Source: Desulfobulbaceae bacterium
Lineage (GTDB): Bacteria; Desulfobacterota; Desulfobulbia; Desulfobulbales; Desulfobulbaceae
Direction of reading: 5' to 3'
Assembly (NCBI GenBank): GCA_011389815.1
Contig: JAABTP010000016.1
Span: 1-46,540, forward strand
Length of the DNA stretch: 46,540 nt
Shown here: piece after piece, positions 8,072-16,005 of the stretch
How positions within the stretch are numbered: the stretch's first letter is position 1
Layout: every line of letters begins with the position of its first letter
Notes under the pieces: model-generated
Databases searched by the model: none
What the model saw: only the letters and a program-made list of their open reading frames with translations
Told to the model about the DNA's origin: nothing
Translations under genes and position numbers: made by a program

Positions 8072-9670
8072 TCAAGAGGTATACGCTGGCAGCTCCAGAG
8101 CCATAGCATCATCAATATGCTCCAACTCCTTAACTTTAGCAAGGAGTTCCTTATTTACCAGCTGATTTGTGTTGAGAAGAATAACATTTCGTCTGGCAGT
8201 CGCTTCCTGACCAACAACCATGTTGGAAATGTTCACACCAGCTGCACCAATGATACTTGCCAATGCACCAATCACACCAGGTACGTCCCTATTATGAACC
8301 AGCAACATAGGTCCAGCTGGCATGGCCTCAAGGCGGAAGGAATTAAAGCGAACCAGACGCGGCTCTTTGATATCAAACACCGTGCCAGCCAGCATATTTT
8401 CTCCTTTACTGGTTTTGACCGTTATCCGGAGCATATTGGTAAAATCAGCGCGTTGGCTGGTCTTGGATTCAATCACCTTAATCCCTCGTTCTTCTGCAAT
8501 AATAGGTGCATTAACATAGTTGACAGCATCCTGAAGAATCGGGGTAAACAAACCTTTCAGGAAAGCTACGGTCACCGGGTTAGTATCCTGGTCTGCAAGA
8601 TCACCACTGTATTCCAGATTCACCTCCTGAACCCCGCCCTGAGAGATCTGCATATGGAGACAGCCCAGCATTTCGCCGAGGGTAATATATGGTCCAACCT
8701 GTGCCAAAACCTCATCGCTCACCGAAGGTACATTAACGGCATTACGGACAGTGCCCTTGAGCAGGTAATCAGCCATTTGCTCAGCAATGGCCACAGCCAC
8801 ATTTTCCTGGGCCTCAGCAGTGGAAGCACCCAGATGCGGGGTGCAGATAAAATTATCCAGTCCCAGCAAAGGAGTATCCTCTAAAGTGGTTGGCTCTTTT
8901 TCAAAAACATCCAGGGCTGCCCCAGCAATACGTCCTTCCTTCAAGGCTGCGTACAGTGCCTCTTCATCAAGAACACCGCCACGGGCACAGTCAATGAACA
9001 TAGCCCTTTTTTTCATGGCTGCAAAAAAATCTGTGGAAAGGAGATGATGGGTGTCCTTGGTCAGGGGGGTATGGACAGAGACATAATCAGCCCGCTCAGC
9101 CAGCTCCAGTAAATCAACCCGCTCTATGCCAAGCTTTTTCACCAACTCATCAGGCATAAAAGGATCATAGGCTATAACCTTCATTTTCAGACCCTGGGCC
9201 CGGTTGGCCACTATGGAGCCGATTCGTCCAATTCCCACAATACCCAGGGTCTTACCAGTAACCTCGCGGCCCATAAAACTTTTCTTGTCCCATTTGCCCG
9301 CCTTCATGGAAGCAGTCGCCTGGGGAATATTTCTGGACAGAGACATCATCATGGAAATGGCATGCTCAGCCGCAGTGGTAGCATTACCGTCCGGAGCATT
9401 CATTACCACAATACCATTTTCACTGGCTGCCGGAATATCCACATTATCCAAACCAATACCAGCCCGCCCCACAACCTTCAACTTTGTTGCAGCCTCAATG
9501 ATATCCTCCCGTACCTTAGTAGCACTCCGGATAATCAATCCATCATAATCCGGGATAATCGCTTTGAGTTCCTCTGGTGGCAGACCGGTGTTTACATCCA
9601 CCTCCAACCCAGCCTCTTTGAGAATTTTTTCACCGATGGGCGCGAGATTATCACTGATAAGCACTTTCAT
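8072..9670 (-). CDS. serA: D-3-phosphoglycerate dehydrogenase
   Basis: First enzyme of serine biosynthesis, oxidising 3-phosphoglycerate to 3-phosphohydroxypyruvate with NAD. The 532-residue length marks the long form: catalytic and NAD domains to about residue 310, an intervening ASB domain to about 450, and a C-terminal ACT domain (RDVPGVIGALASIIGAAGVN). Visible key motifs are GIVGIGRIGS (NAD binding), the catalytic arginine in CARGGVLDEEA, the glutamate in DVFEKEPT and the histidine in CTPHLGAST. An AAGGGG ribosome binding site precedes the ATG at 9670, and a well-spaced promoter is visible at 9755-9783. The ACT domain suggests feedback regulation by serine, as is known for the family. Confidence 0.93.
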   Translation of the reverse strand: MKVLISDNLAPIGEKILKEAGLEVDVNTGLPPEELKAIIPDYDGLIIRSATKVREDIIEAATKLKVVGRAGIGLDNVDIPAASENGIVVMNAPDGNATTAAEHAISMMMSLSRNIPQATASMKAGKWDKKSFMGREVTGKTLGIVGIGRIGSIVANRAQGLKMKVIAYDPFMPDELVKKLGIERVDLLELAERADYVSVHTPLTKDTHHLLSTDFFAAMKKRAMFIDCARGGVLDEEALYAALKEGRIAGAALDVFEKEPTTLEDTPLLGLDNFICTPHLGASTAEAQENVAVAIAEQMADYLLKGTVRNAVNVPSVSDEVLAQVGPYITLGEMLGCLHMQISQGGVQEVNLEYSGDLADQDTNPVTVAFLKGLFTPILQDAVNYVNAPIIAEERGIKVIESKTSQRADFTNMLRITVKTSKGENMLAGTVFDIKEPRLVRFNSFRLEAMPAGPMLLVHNRDVPGVIGALASIIGAAGVNISNMVVGQEATARRNVILLNTNQLVNKELLAKVKELEHIDDAMALELPAYTS

Positions 9671-9754
9671 ATTTTTCCCCTTAATACTCCGTTCCTTAGT
9701 TTAAATTAATATATTTAAAAACAAAAAATGTTGATTTTTAAGTACAAAGCTTGC

Positions 9755-9783
9755 ACTATAACGAGATTTATACAGACCGACAA
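9755..9783 (-). promoter_or_regulatory. Predicted serA promoter
   Basis: On the minus strand, TTGTCG (9778-9783) and TATAGT (9755-9760) are separated by 17 bases, about 85 bases upstream of the serA start. The AT-rich leader between them and the gene holds no obvious hairpin. Confidence 0.55.
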
Positions 9784-9787
9784 TATT

Positions 9788-9807
9788 AAAATCGCAAAGG
9801 CGGTTTT
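9788..9807. other. Hairpin with ATCGCAAAGGCG core
   Basis: AAAATCGC and GCGGTTTT pair (one wobble) around an AAAG loop, followed by a T-run on the plus strand. It lies directly upstream of the serA -35 box in a divergent promoter region, so a terminator role is unlikely. The core matches the hairpin at 3625-3640. Confidence 0.4.
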
Positions 9808-9987
9808 TCCGTATGAACAACGCAGAGCAGCCTCGCCATAAAAAATAAGAGAAAGCAGCTGATTAACAATATGCGACATTTTCATTCATACGCCCCTGTG
9901 GATTACGACATCATTTCTGTGTCCAACGTACGGAGCTGTATGCGATAAACCGCTTCTACTCCTGATAACAGTCAGGAAAATTTCTCT

Positions 9988-10016
9988 TTGACAGCTGATA
10001 ACAAAACGATTACCTA
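9988..10016 (+). promoter_or_regulatory. Candidate gltX promoter (weak -10)
   Basis: A perfect TTGACA (9988-9993) is followed after 17 bases by TACCTA (10011-10016). The -35 is consensus, the -10 is poor. It sits about 60 bases before the gltX start. The rest of the 405-base serA-gltX gap holds no recognisable gene. Confidence 0.35.
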
Positions 10017-10075
10017 GTGCAAAAAACGAAATATCGTGTTCGCACAATAAATAATATAAATAAGGAAGAACAGTA

Positions 10076-11557
10076 ATGACAGATGTTCGCGTCCGTTTCC
10101 CACCCAGCCCCACAGGCTATCTCCATATTGGCAGTGCCCGTACTGCCTTGCTCAATTGGCTCTGGGCAAAAAAAAATAACGGTAAACTCATCTTACGTAT
10201 TGAAGATACCGATGCCGAGCGTTCCACCCAGAAATCCATTGAAGGTATTATTGATGGCCTGCAATGGCTGGGTCTGGATTGGGATGAAGGCCCCTATTTC
10301 CAGACGGAATTTGCTGAAAATCATTGCAAGGCAGCAGATCAGCTCCTGGAATCCGGCCACGCCTATAAATGCTTTTGTACCAAGGAAGAACTGGAAAAAA
10401 AGCGGGAAGCAGCCAAGGCTGCAAAAAAAGAGTTCGGTTATGATGGTACCTGCCGTAATCTGAGCTCGGAAGAAGCCGCTGAAAAAGAGGCTGCAGGACT
10501 GGCCTCAGTTATCCGCTTCAAAGTTCCTGAACTGGAAGGATCCTTAGTCTATCATGATGAGGTCTTGGGAACCATTAAACGGGCCTATGACGATATTGAG
10601 GATTTTGTCATTGTCCGCTCCAACGGCAAACCGCTCTACATGCTCTGTAATGTAGTGGATGATATCCGTGATCGGATCACCCATATTATCCGGGGCCAGG
10701 ACCATATGAGCAATACCACCCGTCAGGTTCTCCTCTATCAGGCACTGGATGCACCTTTACCGGTCTTTGCCCATATGCCGTTGACTTTGGATCTGCAAAA
10801 GCGCAAGATCTCTAAGCGGAGCCACGGTGAGCTGGTTTCAGTCCAATTTTACCGTGAAAAAGGTTTTATCCCTTGGGCTCTCTGCAACTTCCTGGCCCTA
10901 CTGGGCTGGAATCCAGGTACAGAACAGGAAATCTTCAGTCGGGAAGAGTTGATTGAGGTCTTTACTCTGGATCGGATCAGTAAGGTGAACTCGGTCTTTA
11001 ATCACCAAAAAGGAAACCCAAAATTTTTTACTGATCCCAAGCTCATCTCCATCAATGAGCAGTACCTGCGATCAATGGATATCTCCGTTTTGGCAGAACT
11101 GGTCAAACAGGATTTCATTGAGCAAGGCATCTGGGATGACGCTTATGAAGGTGAGCAAAAGGAATGGTTCCTTTCCACCTTAGATTTGATTCGGGATCGT
11201 TTTCATACAGTACGGGATTTTGCAACCTTGGGCCGGGCATATTTTGCTGATGATTATGCCGTGGAAGATAAGCCGCTCAAAAAGAATGTGCTCAAATATC
11301 CAGATCTCACAACCTGGATGCCCATGCTGTCTGAACGCTTTGACGGATTAGATGATTTTAACAAGGAGACCAGTGAAGAAACCGTCCGGGCCTTGGCAAC
11401 TGAGCTGGATATTAAACCGGGTATCCTGATCAACGGGATGCGCACCGTGCTCACCGGGCAGTTGGCTGGGCCGGGGATGTTTGATATTCTTATGGCCTTA
11501 GGTCAAGAACGGGTCGTTCAACGATTGAGTAATATTGACCATCTCTATGAGGAGTAA
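10076..11557 (+). CDS. gltX: Glutamyl-tRNA synthetase
   Basis: Class I aminoacyl-tRNA synthetase charging tRNA-Glu (and, if non-discriminating, tRNA-Gln). The 493-residue length is typical. The N-terminal RFPPSPTGYLHIGSARTALL carries the HIGH-like motif HIGS (residues 17-20), and LQKRKISKRSHGE carries the KMSKS-like motif KISKR (244-248). EDTDAERST and the DDIRDRITHIIRGQDHMSNT segment are also diagnostic. The start ATG at 10076 follows AAGGAAG. No other gene appears in the operon; a strong hairpin follows at 11581-11613. Whether it also charges tRNA-Gln depends on the presence of GatCAB elsewhere in the genome. Confidence 0.95.
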   Translation: MTDVRVRFPPSPTGYLHIGSARTALLNWLWAKKNNGKLILRIEDTDAERSTQKSIEGIIDGLQWLGLDWDEGPYFQTEFAENHCKAADQLLESGHAYKCFCTKEELEKKREAAKAAKKEFGYDGTCRNLSSEEAAEKEAAGLASVIRFKVPELEGSLVYHDEVLGTIKRAYDDIEDFVIVRSNGKPLYMLCNVVDDIRDRITHIIRGQDHMSNTTRQVLLYQALDAPLPVFAHMPLTLDLQKRKISKRSHGELVSVQFYREKGFIPWALCNFLALLGWNPGTEQEIFSREELIEVFTLDRISKVNSVFNHQKGNPKFFTDPKLISINEQYLRSMDISVLAELVKQDFIEQGIWDDAYEGEQKEWFLSTLDLIRDRFHTVRDFATLGRAYFADDYAVEDKPLKKNVLKYPDLTTWMPMLSERFDGLDDFNKETSEETVRALATELDIKPGILINGMRTVLTGQLAGPGMFDILMALGQERVVQRLSNIDHLYEE

Positions 11558-11580
11558 CCATTTTTTGTAAAGCTCTTCCT

Positions 11581-11613
11581 GTTGACGTCGCAACTGCTGG
11601 TTACGACGTCAAC
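11581..11613. terminator. Bidirectional hairpin between gltX and the WecA-like gene
   Basis: A perfect ten-base-pair stem, GTTGACGTCG/CGACGTCAAC, with a 13-base loop sits between two convergent genes. A CCCTTTTAT tract follows on the plus strand and pyrimidines precede it, consistent with termination in both directions. Confidence 0.65.
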
Positions 11614-11619
11614 TCCCTT

Positions 11620-13173
11620 TTATCGCTGTTTTTTATGCCAAAACCCTTCAGTTGATTCCGAGCTGATTGTATCAAATTCTTCCAACGCTACCATCATACT
11701 CCTCCGGAGCTGCTCAACCCTTTTCAGGAGATAGGGTTCTGTTGTTGTATTCCTCATATCCTTCATGAGCAACAGCATACCAAAATTTTCCTTTCTGCTC
11801 ATTTTATCCTTCTTACTGACCAGCCTGTGTAGAGGAAGCTCAATCCGTAGACAGGATTCATGAGGGACAGAAGAGAGCCTATCCTGTTCAACGGCTGCCC
11901 AGCGAAAGCTTCGCCGTGATTGTTCAGCGCTCGTTCTTTGCTCAATATAATGAAACTCTGCATAATCAAAGTGTAATTCCTTCAAAGAGACGCAAACCGC
12001 CTGCCAGAGTGCTTCAGGATGAGCAGCTGAGGAAATTCTTCGCTGGTGCTGAAGAAAAAGCCGCCGTTGAAGACTGATTCCAGTTTCATCAGTCAGATCA
12101 CGGGCCCAAGAAGCTACATTATGAAATTTCAATATCTTTAAATCACTCAAATAATGCATCAACCCAATCAAGCCGATTCCGAGAACAAAAATAATCAGTG
12201 CTGAACTCTCATTCTGAGCATGAACAAGCAGCATAGATGAAATTCCAAGCAGGACGGTTAAAAAATACAGTGCCAAGACTGCCCGCCGATGAGTCAGGCC
12301 AAGTTTAACCAAGCGATGATGAATATGCTTGTTATCTGGTTGAAACATACTCTTACCATTGATAAAACGTCTGACAGGAGCCCAAAGAGTATCCATCAAA
12401 GGCACACCAAGGGCAATAACCGGGATCAACAAGACCGTTGCAACCTGCCCCTTAATTGTCCCACCAATACTCAAAGCAGCCAGACTATACCCAAGAAAAT
12501 AACTGCCACTGTCTCCCATAAAGATAGTGGCTGGATAAAAATTATAACGTAAAAAACCGATCAGAGAACCTGCTAAGGCGGCAAAGGCTAAGGCGGTTGT
12601 GAGGCGAGCGCTCACAACACAGACAAAGAGCATGGAAAGTGAAACAAAAAGACAGATACCTGCGGCAAGTCCGTCTAAGCCATCAATCAGATTAATAGCG
12701 TTAATAACAAGTAAAAACCAAAATACAGTGAACGGCAGAGATAGAAAGCCGATAGAAAAATCTGCTCCAAAGGGTGTGGTGACGACTGTAATCCGAAACC
12801 CGCAATAATAGACAAAAACAGCAACCAGTAGCTGACCAAATATTTTGACAAAAAAAGAGAGTTCTCGGAGATCATCAAGAAGTCCCAGTAAAAAGATAAG
12901 AACCGCTCCGGTAACAAAGCAGAAAATACGGTTATCTGCAAAAAGCTCCTGAACTGTAGGACTGTACTCTCTTAACACAAGCAGCAAAAGAAAGGGAAGG
13001 AAAAAACTGGTAAAAAGGGCCACTCCACCGATTCGAGGTATCTTTCCTGTATGCATCTTGCGAGCAGATGTTTTATCTGTCAGATCAAAATACAAGGCCA
13101 GCTGGCGAATAACAGGGGTCAACACCAAGGAAGCCAAACTACCAGCAACAAAAACAAACAGAACCGTGACCAT
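11620..13173 (-). CDS. WecA/TagO-type polyprenyl-phosphate sugar-1-phosphate transferase with cytosolic tail
   Basis: Integral membrane enzyme that transfers a UDP-activated HexNAc-1-phosphate to undecaprenyl phosphate, starting O-antigen, teichoic-acid-like or other surface glycans. About ten hydrophobic segments fill residues 1-340. Diagnostic motifs are KIPRIGGVA, LLGLLDDL (aspartate pair), NAINLIDGLDGLAAG, FMGDSGSYFLGY and DNKHIHHRLVKLG. The last 180 residues are soluble and are not part of the WecA fold. They contain a helical part and a possible small sensory-like domain, of unknown role. The ATG at 13173 is chosen; a TTG three codons upstream is an alternative. The UDP-sugar is not determined by the sequence; GlcNAc is the usual one. 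Confidence 0.82.
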   Translation of the reverse strand: MVTVLFVFVAGSLASLVLTPVIRQLALYFDLTDKTSARKMHTGKIPRIGGVALFTSFFLPFLLLLVLREYSPTVQELFADNRIFCFVTGAVLIFLLGLLDDLRELSFFVKIFGQLLVAVFVYYCGFRITVVTTPFGADFSIGFLSLPFTVFWFLLVINAINLIDGLDGLAAGICLFVSLSMLFVCVVSARLTTALAFAALAGSLIGFLRYNFYPATIFMGDSGSYFLGYSLAALSIGGTIKGQVATVLLIPVIALGVPLMDTLWAPVRRFINGKSMFQPDNKHIHHRLVKLGLTHRRAVLALYFLTVLLGISSMLLVHAQNESSALIIFVLGIGLIGLMHYLSDLKILKFHNVASWARDLTDETGISLQRRLFLQHQRRISSAAHPEALWQAVCVSLKELHFDYAEFHYIEQRTSAEQSRRSFRWAAVEQDRLSSVPHESCLRIELPLHRLVSKKDKMSRKENFGMLLLMKDMRNTTTEPYLLKRVEQLRRSMMVALEEFDTISSESTEGFWHKKQR

Positions 13174-13367
13174 CCAGAACAACTCGTTTATACATGTTTA
13201 ATAGTTACCTGCTGGTTAACTGCACCGGAAGGGTATCCAATGATAATACAGAAAGACTGAATAAGAGATATAACGAGATAATAATTTTAAAATGACAGTA
13301 CTTTAAACTACATACTTAGTCAGCGAATACGAATTCACCATTCTTATCAGCAACAAACAAGACACCT

Positions 13368-14420
13368 CTAGAAAGAAACCGAAACCATTTCACCAAACGT
13401 AATAACCCCACGAACCATTTCCAAACTTTTGGCACTCTCAACCGCCTCGTCAAAACTGTCTAACGTAAAACGATGGGAAATCATATCAGAAACAATAATC
13501 GCCTCCTCATTAATCAATTGCAGACATTTTTTAAAATCAGCCGGTGTAGATGCGTAGGTGCCGGTCAAGGTGATTTCCTGCTGATGGAGCCAGCCCGGGT
13601 CGACCTTTACCTCAATATCAGGAGCTGCACCAAATATATTGCACACGCCGCCCATGGCAACCAAACTCAAACAATCCTCAATAACGTCAGGGATGTCAAT
13701 GGAAATAATAACCACATCCGCTCCTCGACCTTCAGTGATACGCATCACCTCGTCCTGAAGATTATCTGTTGCCGAGTTAACCTGATGATCTGCCCCCATC
13801 TGACCAGCCATAGCCAAGCGTATGTCAACAATATCAGCAACAATCACCTCGCAACCGGTCCATTTTGCTGTCTTCACATGCATCAATCCCATGGATCCGC
13901 CACCAATAATCAGCACGGTCTGCCCCTCTTTCATGTTATTCGACCGGGCTGCGGCAAAGGTACAGGAAAGGGGTTCAGCCATCACAGCATCTTCAAACGA
14001 AATCTCGTCATCCAGTTTAACGAGACCACCAACATTAATTATTTCTTTTGGCACACGTACGTATTCGGCAAAGGCTCCATCCAGGCCATGCCCAAGCCCC
14101 AAGGCATTTTCACAAAGGTTATACCGTTTCTGAAGGCAATAATGACATTGCTCACACACCGCCATTGGATAGACTGCAACGGGATCGCCCACTGAAAACC
14201 CTTGCACTCCTTCTCCGACCTGACTGATTTCACCCGATATATCGTGCCCAAGAACAGTGGGAAGATCTTCTGTTAAGCCTTGGCCCAGCATTGTTTTAAC
14301 ATCTTTTCCGCAAATTCCTGCAACTTTTGTTGCAACAACAACTTCGCCTGGACCAGCAACCGGATCAGGATAATCTTCGATACGAATATCTTCGGCTCCG
14401 TAAACAACAGCAGCTTTCAT
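13368..14420 (-). CDS. Zinc-dependent medium-chain dehydrogenase
   Basis: A 350-residue NAD(P)-dependent alcohol/polyol dehydrogenase of the MDR superfamily. Evidence includes the catalytic zinc ligand in AGICGKD, the VLGHDISGEI segment (aspartate instead of the more common glutamate after GH), and the structural-zinc cysteine cluster CEQCHYCLQKRYNLC. The Rossmann motif IIGGGSMGLMHVKTAK follows, then VIVADI with an aspartate at the end of β2, which favours NAD over NADP. The closest relatives by motif are sorbitol/threonine dehydrogenase-like enzymes. It is cytosolic and seems to be transcribed alone. No ribosome binding site of good quality precedes the ATG at 14420. The substrate cannot be assigned. 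Confidence 0.8.
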   Translation of the reverse strand: MKAAVVYGAEDIRIEDYPDPVAGPGEVVVATKVAGICGKDVKTMLGQGLTEDLPTVLGHDISGEISQVGEGVQGFSVGDPVAVYPMAVCEQCHYCLQKRYNLCENALGLGHGLDGAFAEYVRVPKEIINVGGLVKLDDEISFEDAVMAEPLSCTFAAARSNNMKEGQTVLIIGGGSMGLMHVKTAKWTGCEVIVADIVDIRLAMAGQMGADHQVNSATDNLQDEVMRITEGRGADVVIISIDIPDVIEDCLSLVAMGGVCNIFGAAPDIEVKVDPGWLHQQEITLTGTYASTPADFKKCLQLINEEAIIVSDMISHRFTLDSFDEAVESAKSLEMVRGVITFGEMVSVSF

Positions 14421-14769
14421 AATATAAGGGATAGGTTTAAGGGTTCAAAAGAAAATATTTATAGTTATCCATATAATAGTACAGCAAGAAGGGTGAGAAA
14501 ATCAACAGGGAAAGCGGAAGGAATTCATCTTTTCCCAGGCAAAGCCATTTTAGTCCTCAATGGAAAGCATAACGCAAAAGAGTCTCTCAAACTTTCCTGC
14601 GAACCTCTGCATATAAATCAAAAGTAAGAAAAAATTCAACAGGAATCACATTTCTTCCAGTAACAGCAGAATAATAGCGTGATACAGGGCAACGATATAA
14701 CCGTTAGAGATGAATAACGACAAAGAGAAAGCCAAACACAATTTGGGAAACAGAACTTGGAAACAAAAA
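14421..14769. other. Intergenic region without recognised genes
   Basis: A 349-base stretch between the dehydrogenase start and the tRNA-His terminator. It is AT-rich. Open frames here are short, lack ribosome binding sites and overlap the terminator; nothing could be supported. Confidence 0.5.
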
Positions 14770-14800
14770 AGGCGTTTCAGAAAAAATTTCTGAAACGCCT
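14770..14800 (-). terminator. Rho-independent terminator of tRNA-His
   Basis: On the minus strand a 14-base-pair perfect stem (AGGCGTTTCAGAAA with its complement) and a three-base loop are followed directly by a T-run. It begins 10 bases after the encoded CCA of the tRNA. Confidence 0.9.
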
Positions 14801-14809
14801 GATCGTTCA

Positions 14810-14887
14810 TGGGGTGAACGATGGGACTTGAACCCACGACCTCCGAGGCCACAACCCGGTGCTACCACCAACTGAGCTACGCTCACC
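14810..14887 (-). tRNA. tRNA-His(GTG), CCA encoded
   Basis: The minus strand folds into a full cloverleaf. The acceptor pairs GTGAGCG with CGTTCAC, and an extra 5' G (14887) faces the C at 14813, the G-1:C73 pair diagnostic of tRNA-His. The D arm is GCTCAGTTGGTGGTAGCAC, the anticodon loop is TTGTGGC with anticodon GTG, and the T arm contains GGTTCAAGTCC. CCA is encoded at 14812-14810. A promoter and terminator flank it, so it is an independent unit. Confidence 0.96.
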
Positions 14888-14911
14888 ACAATCAAATCTG
14901 TTGTGCGAGGT

Positions 14912-14940
14912 TATATACTCTCTTACAATCCTTTTGGCAA
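14912..14940 (-). promoter_or_regulatory. tRNA-His promoter
   Basis: TTGCCA (14935-14940) and TATATA (14912-14917) are spaced by 17 bases on the minus strand, 25 bases upstream of the tRNA 5' end. This overlaps the end region of the preceding zinc-ribbon gene's transcript. Confidence 0.7.
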
Positions 14941-14955
14941 GCAGAAATTCAACTT

Positions 14956-15609
14956 TTAATCAAGTTCTTTCTGGCAATGTTTACAAATTTTGGCCCGTGC
15001 CTTAATTAATTCGGCACAGTATGGGCATTCCCGTAAAAAATGGTTTGCCAAAAGTTTATTGATGGCCAAATTAATATCCTGCTCCAGTTGGGTATCGGAA
15101 AAATCATGGTTCCGCAGCACTTCAACACAGGAGAGATCATTAATTTCAGCAAGCAAAGAGGCTGCCCGCTTCCGATCATCAATTTTAGCGGCATTATCAG
15201 TAAGCAGAAAAAGCACTGGTCCTAAATCACTAGCCTCTACACAGGTATCCAGTTTGGCAACAGCCTCTTTTTCTGATTTATAGCGGGCATTTTGTCGTTT
15301 TAAAGCCTCTATATCAACAATATTTCCAGTAAATGCTGATGCACCAGCAACCATCATATTATAACTTTCTTTACTATTGGGAATCTCCATGTAGCGATAC
15401 GAACCCACATGTCCGTATTGATTTTCAATGTATTCCCAGCCCTTGCTAAAAAGGGAACATTCATTATTCAGGCAAATAAACAAAAACTCTGACCCCCAGC
15501 CAAGACCGTCCCCCACATGCACGGGTGGGGCATGGCACAGGGTCAGCTCTATATCGCAATGAGGGCAGGTATGTTTTTCTTCAAGATAGGCAAGTGCTCT
15601 TTCCAGCAT
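14956..15609 (-). CDS. Hypothetical protein with N- and C-terminal zinc ribbons
   Basis: A 217-residue protein of unknown function. Two half zinc fingers bracket the ends of the N-terminal part: CPHCDIELTLC near residue 15 and a later CLNNEC. A classical zinc ribbon closes the C-terminus (CPYCAELIKARAKICKHC). The middle, from about 95 to 190, is helical and resembles a short HEAT-like or TPR-like repeat region (ASLLAEINDLSCVEVLRNHD). No signal peptide or membrane segment is seen. The ATG at 15609 has GGAG eight to ten bases upstream. Tandem 10-base direct repeats lie in its promoter at 15627-15651. Proteins like this appear in Desulfobacterota but have no assigned role. Confidence 0.65.
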   Translation of the reverse strand: MLERALAYLEEKHTCPHCDIELTLCHAPPVHVGDGLGWGSEFLFICLNNECSLFSKGWEYIENQYGHVGSYRYMEIPNSKESYNMMVAGASAFTGNIVDIEALKRQNARYKSEKEAVAKLDTCVEASDLGPVLFLLTDNAAKIDDRKRAASLLAEINDLSCVEVLRNHDFSDTQLEQDINLAINKLLANHFLRECPYCAELIKARAKICKHCQKELD

Positions 15610-15626
15610 ATGTAAACTCCAACAGA

Positions 15627-15651
15627 TAGTAAGATATTAGGTAGTAAGATA
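15627..15651. promoter_or_regulatory. Tandem direct repeat in the zinc-ribbon gene promoter
   Basis: TAGTAAGATA occurs twice at 15627-15636 and 15642-15651, 15 bases apart, immediately upstream of the ribosome binding site. The arrangement is compatible with an operator, but no regulator can be named. Confidence 0.35.
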
Positions 15652-15746
15652 CTATAGTGTTGCAACCGATATCATCGCCCACTTTCGGTCGATGCAACAG
15701 ATCGCTTTTGTTGTGCCCCGCTGAACTGCGGGTTCTGCTGCTTATG

Positions 15747-15842
15747 TCAGGGCAGCCCGGTGCTGTTAAATGTACGCAAAAGAACAAAAGAGGCAATCCC
15801 TACTAAAACAATACGTAAAAAAGTATCCAGATTTTTTTTCAT
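15747..15842 (-). CDS. Possible 31-residue membrane peptide (TGA end, hairpin after)
   Basis: A short frame reads MKKNLDTFLRIVLVGIASFV and continues for eleven residues to a TGA at 15749-15747. It has a positively charged start and a single hydrophobic segment, with a weak AGGGAAAAGAG ribosome binding site. The frame stays open for 24 more codons after the TGA, and a CCCGC/GCGGG hairpin lies 14 bases past it. This raises, but does not establish, a selenocysteine reading. It may simply be a small membrane protein or noncoding. The rest of the 396-base gap (15610-16005) shows no other gene. Confidence 0.3.
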   Translation of the reverse strand: MKKNLDTFLRIVLVGIASFVLLRTFNSTGLP

Positions 15843-16005
15843 AACTCTTTTCCCTGAGCAACGGGATAGTCTATTATAAATAGTATACGCCATGTCCCAT
15901 GAAAAACGAATCACTTTTCACAGGCCGATACGTTAAGCATGAACATGATCTCCGTCAACAGCGACTTCTTCCAGACAAGGGTTCCTCCAGAACGCCCTGT
16001 TTCCT

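Noticed and set aside
9886-10113. Minus-strand frame overlapping the gltX start
   Set aside because: It overlaps a firm gene start and promoter and has no ribosome binding site or family features.
14709-14792. 27-codon basic frame before the tRNA-His terminator
   Set aside because: It has no ribosome binding site and overlaps the terminator stem of the opposite transcript.
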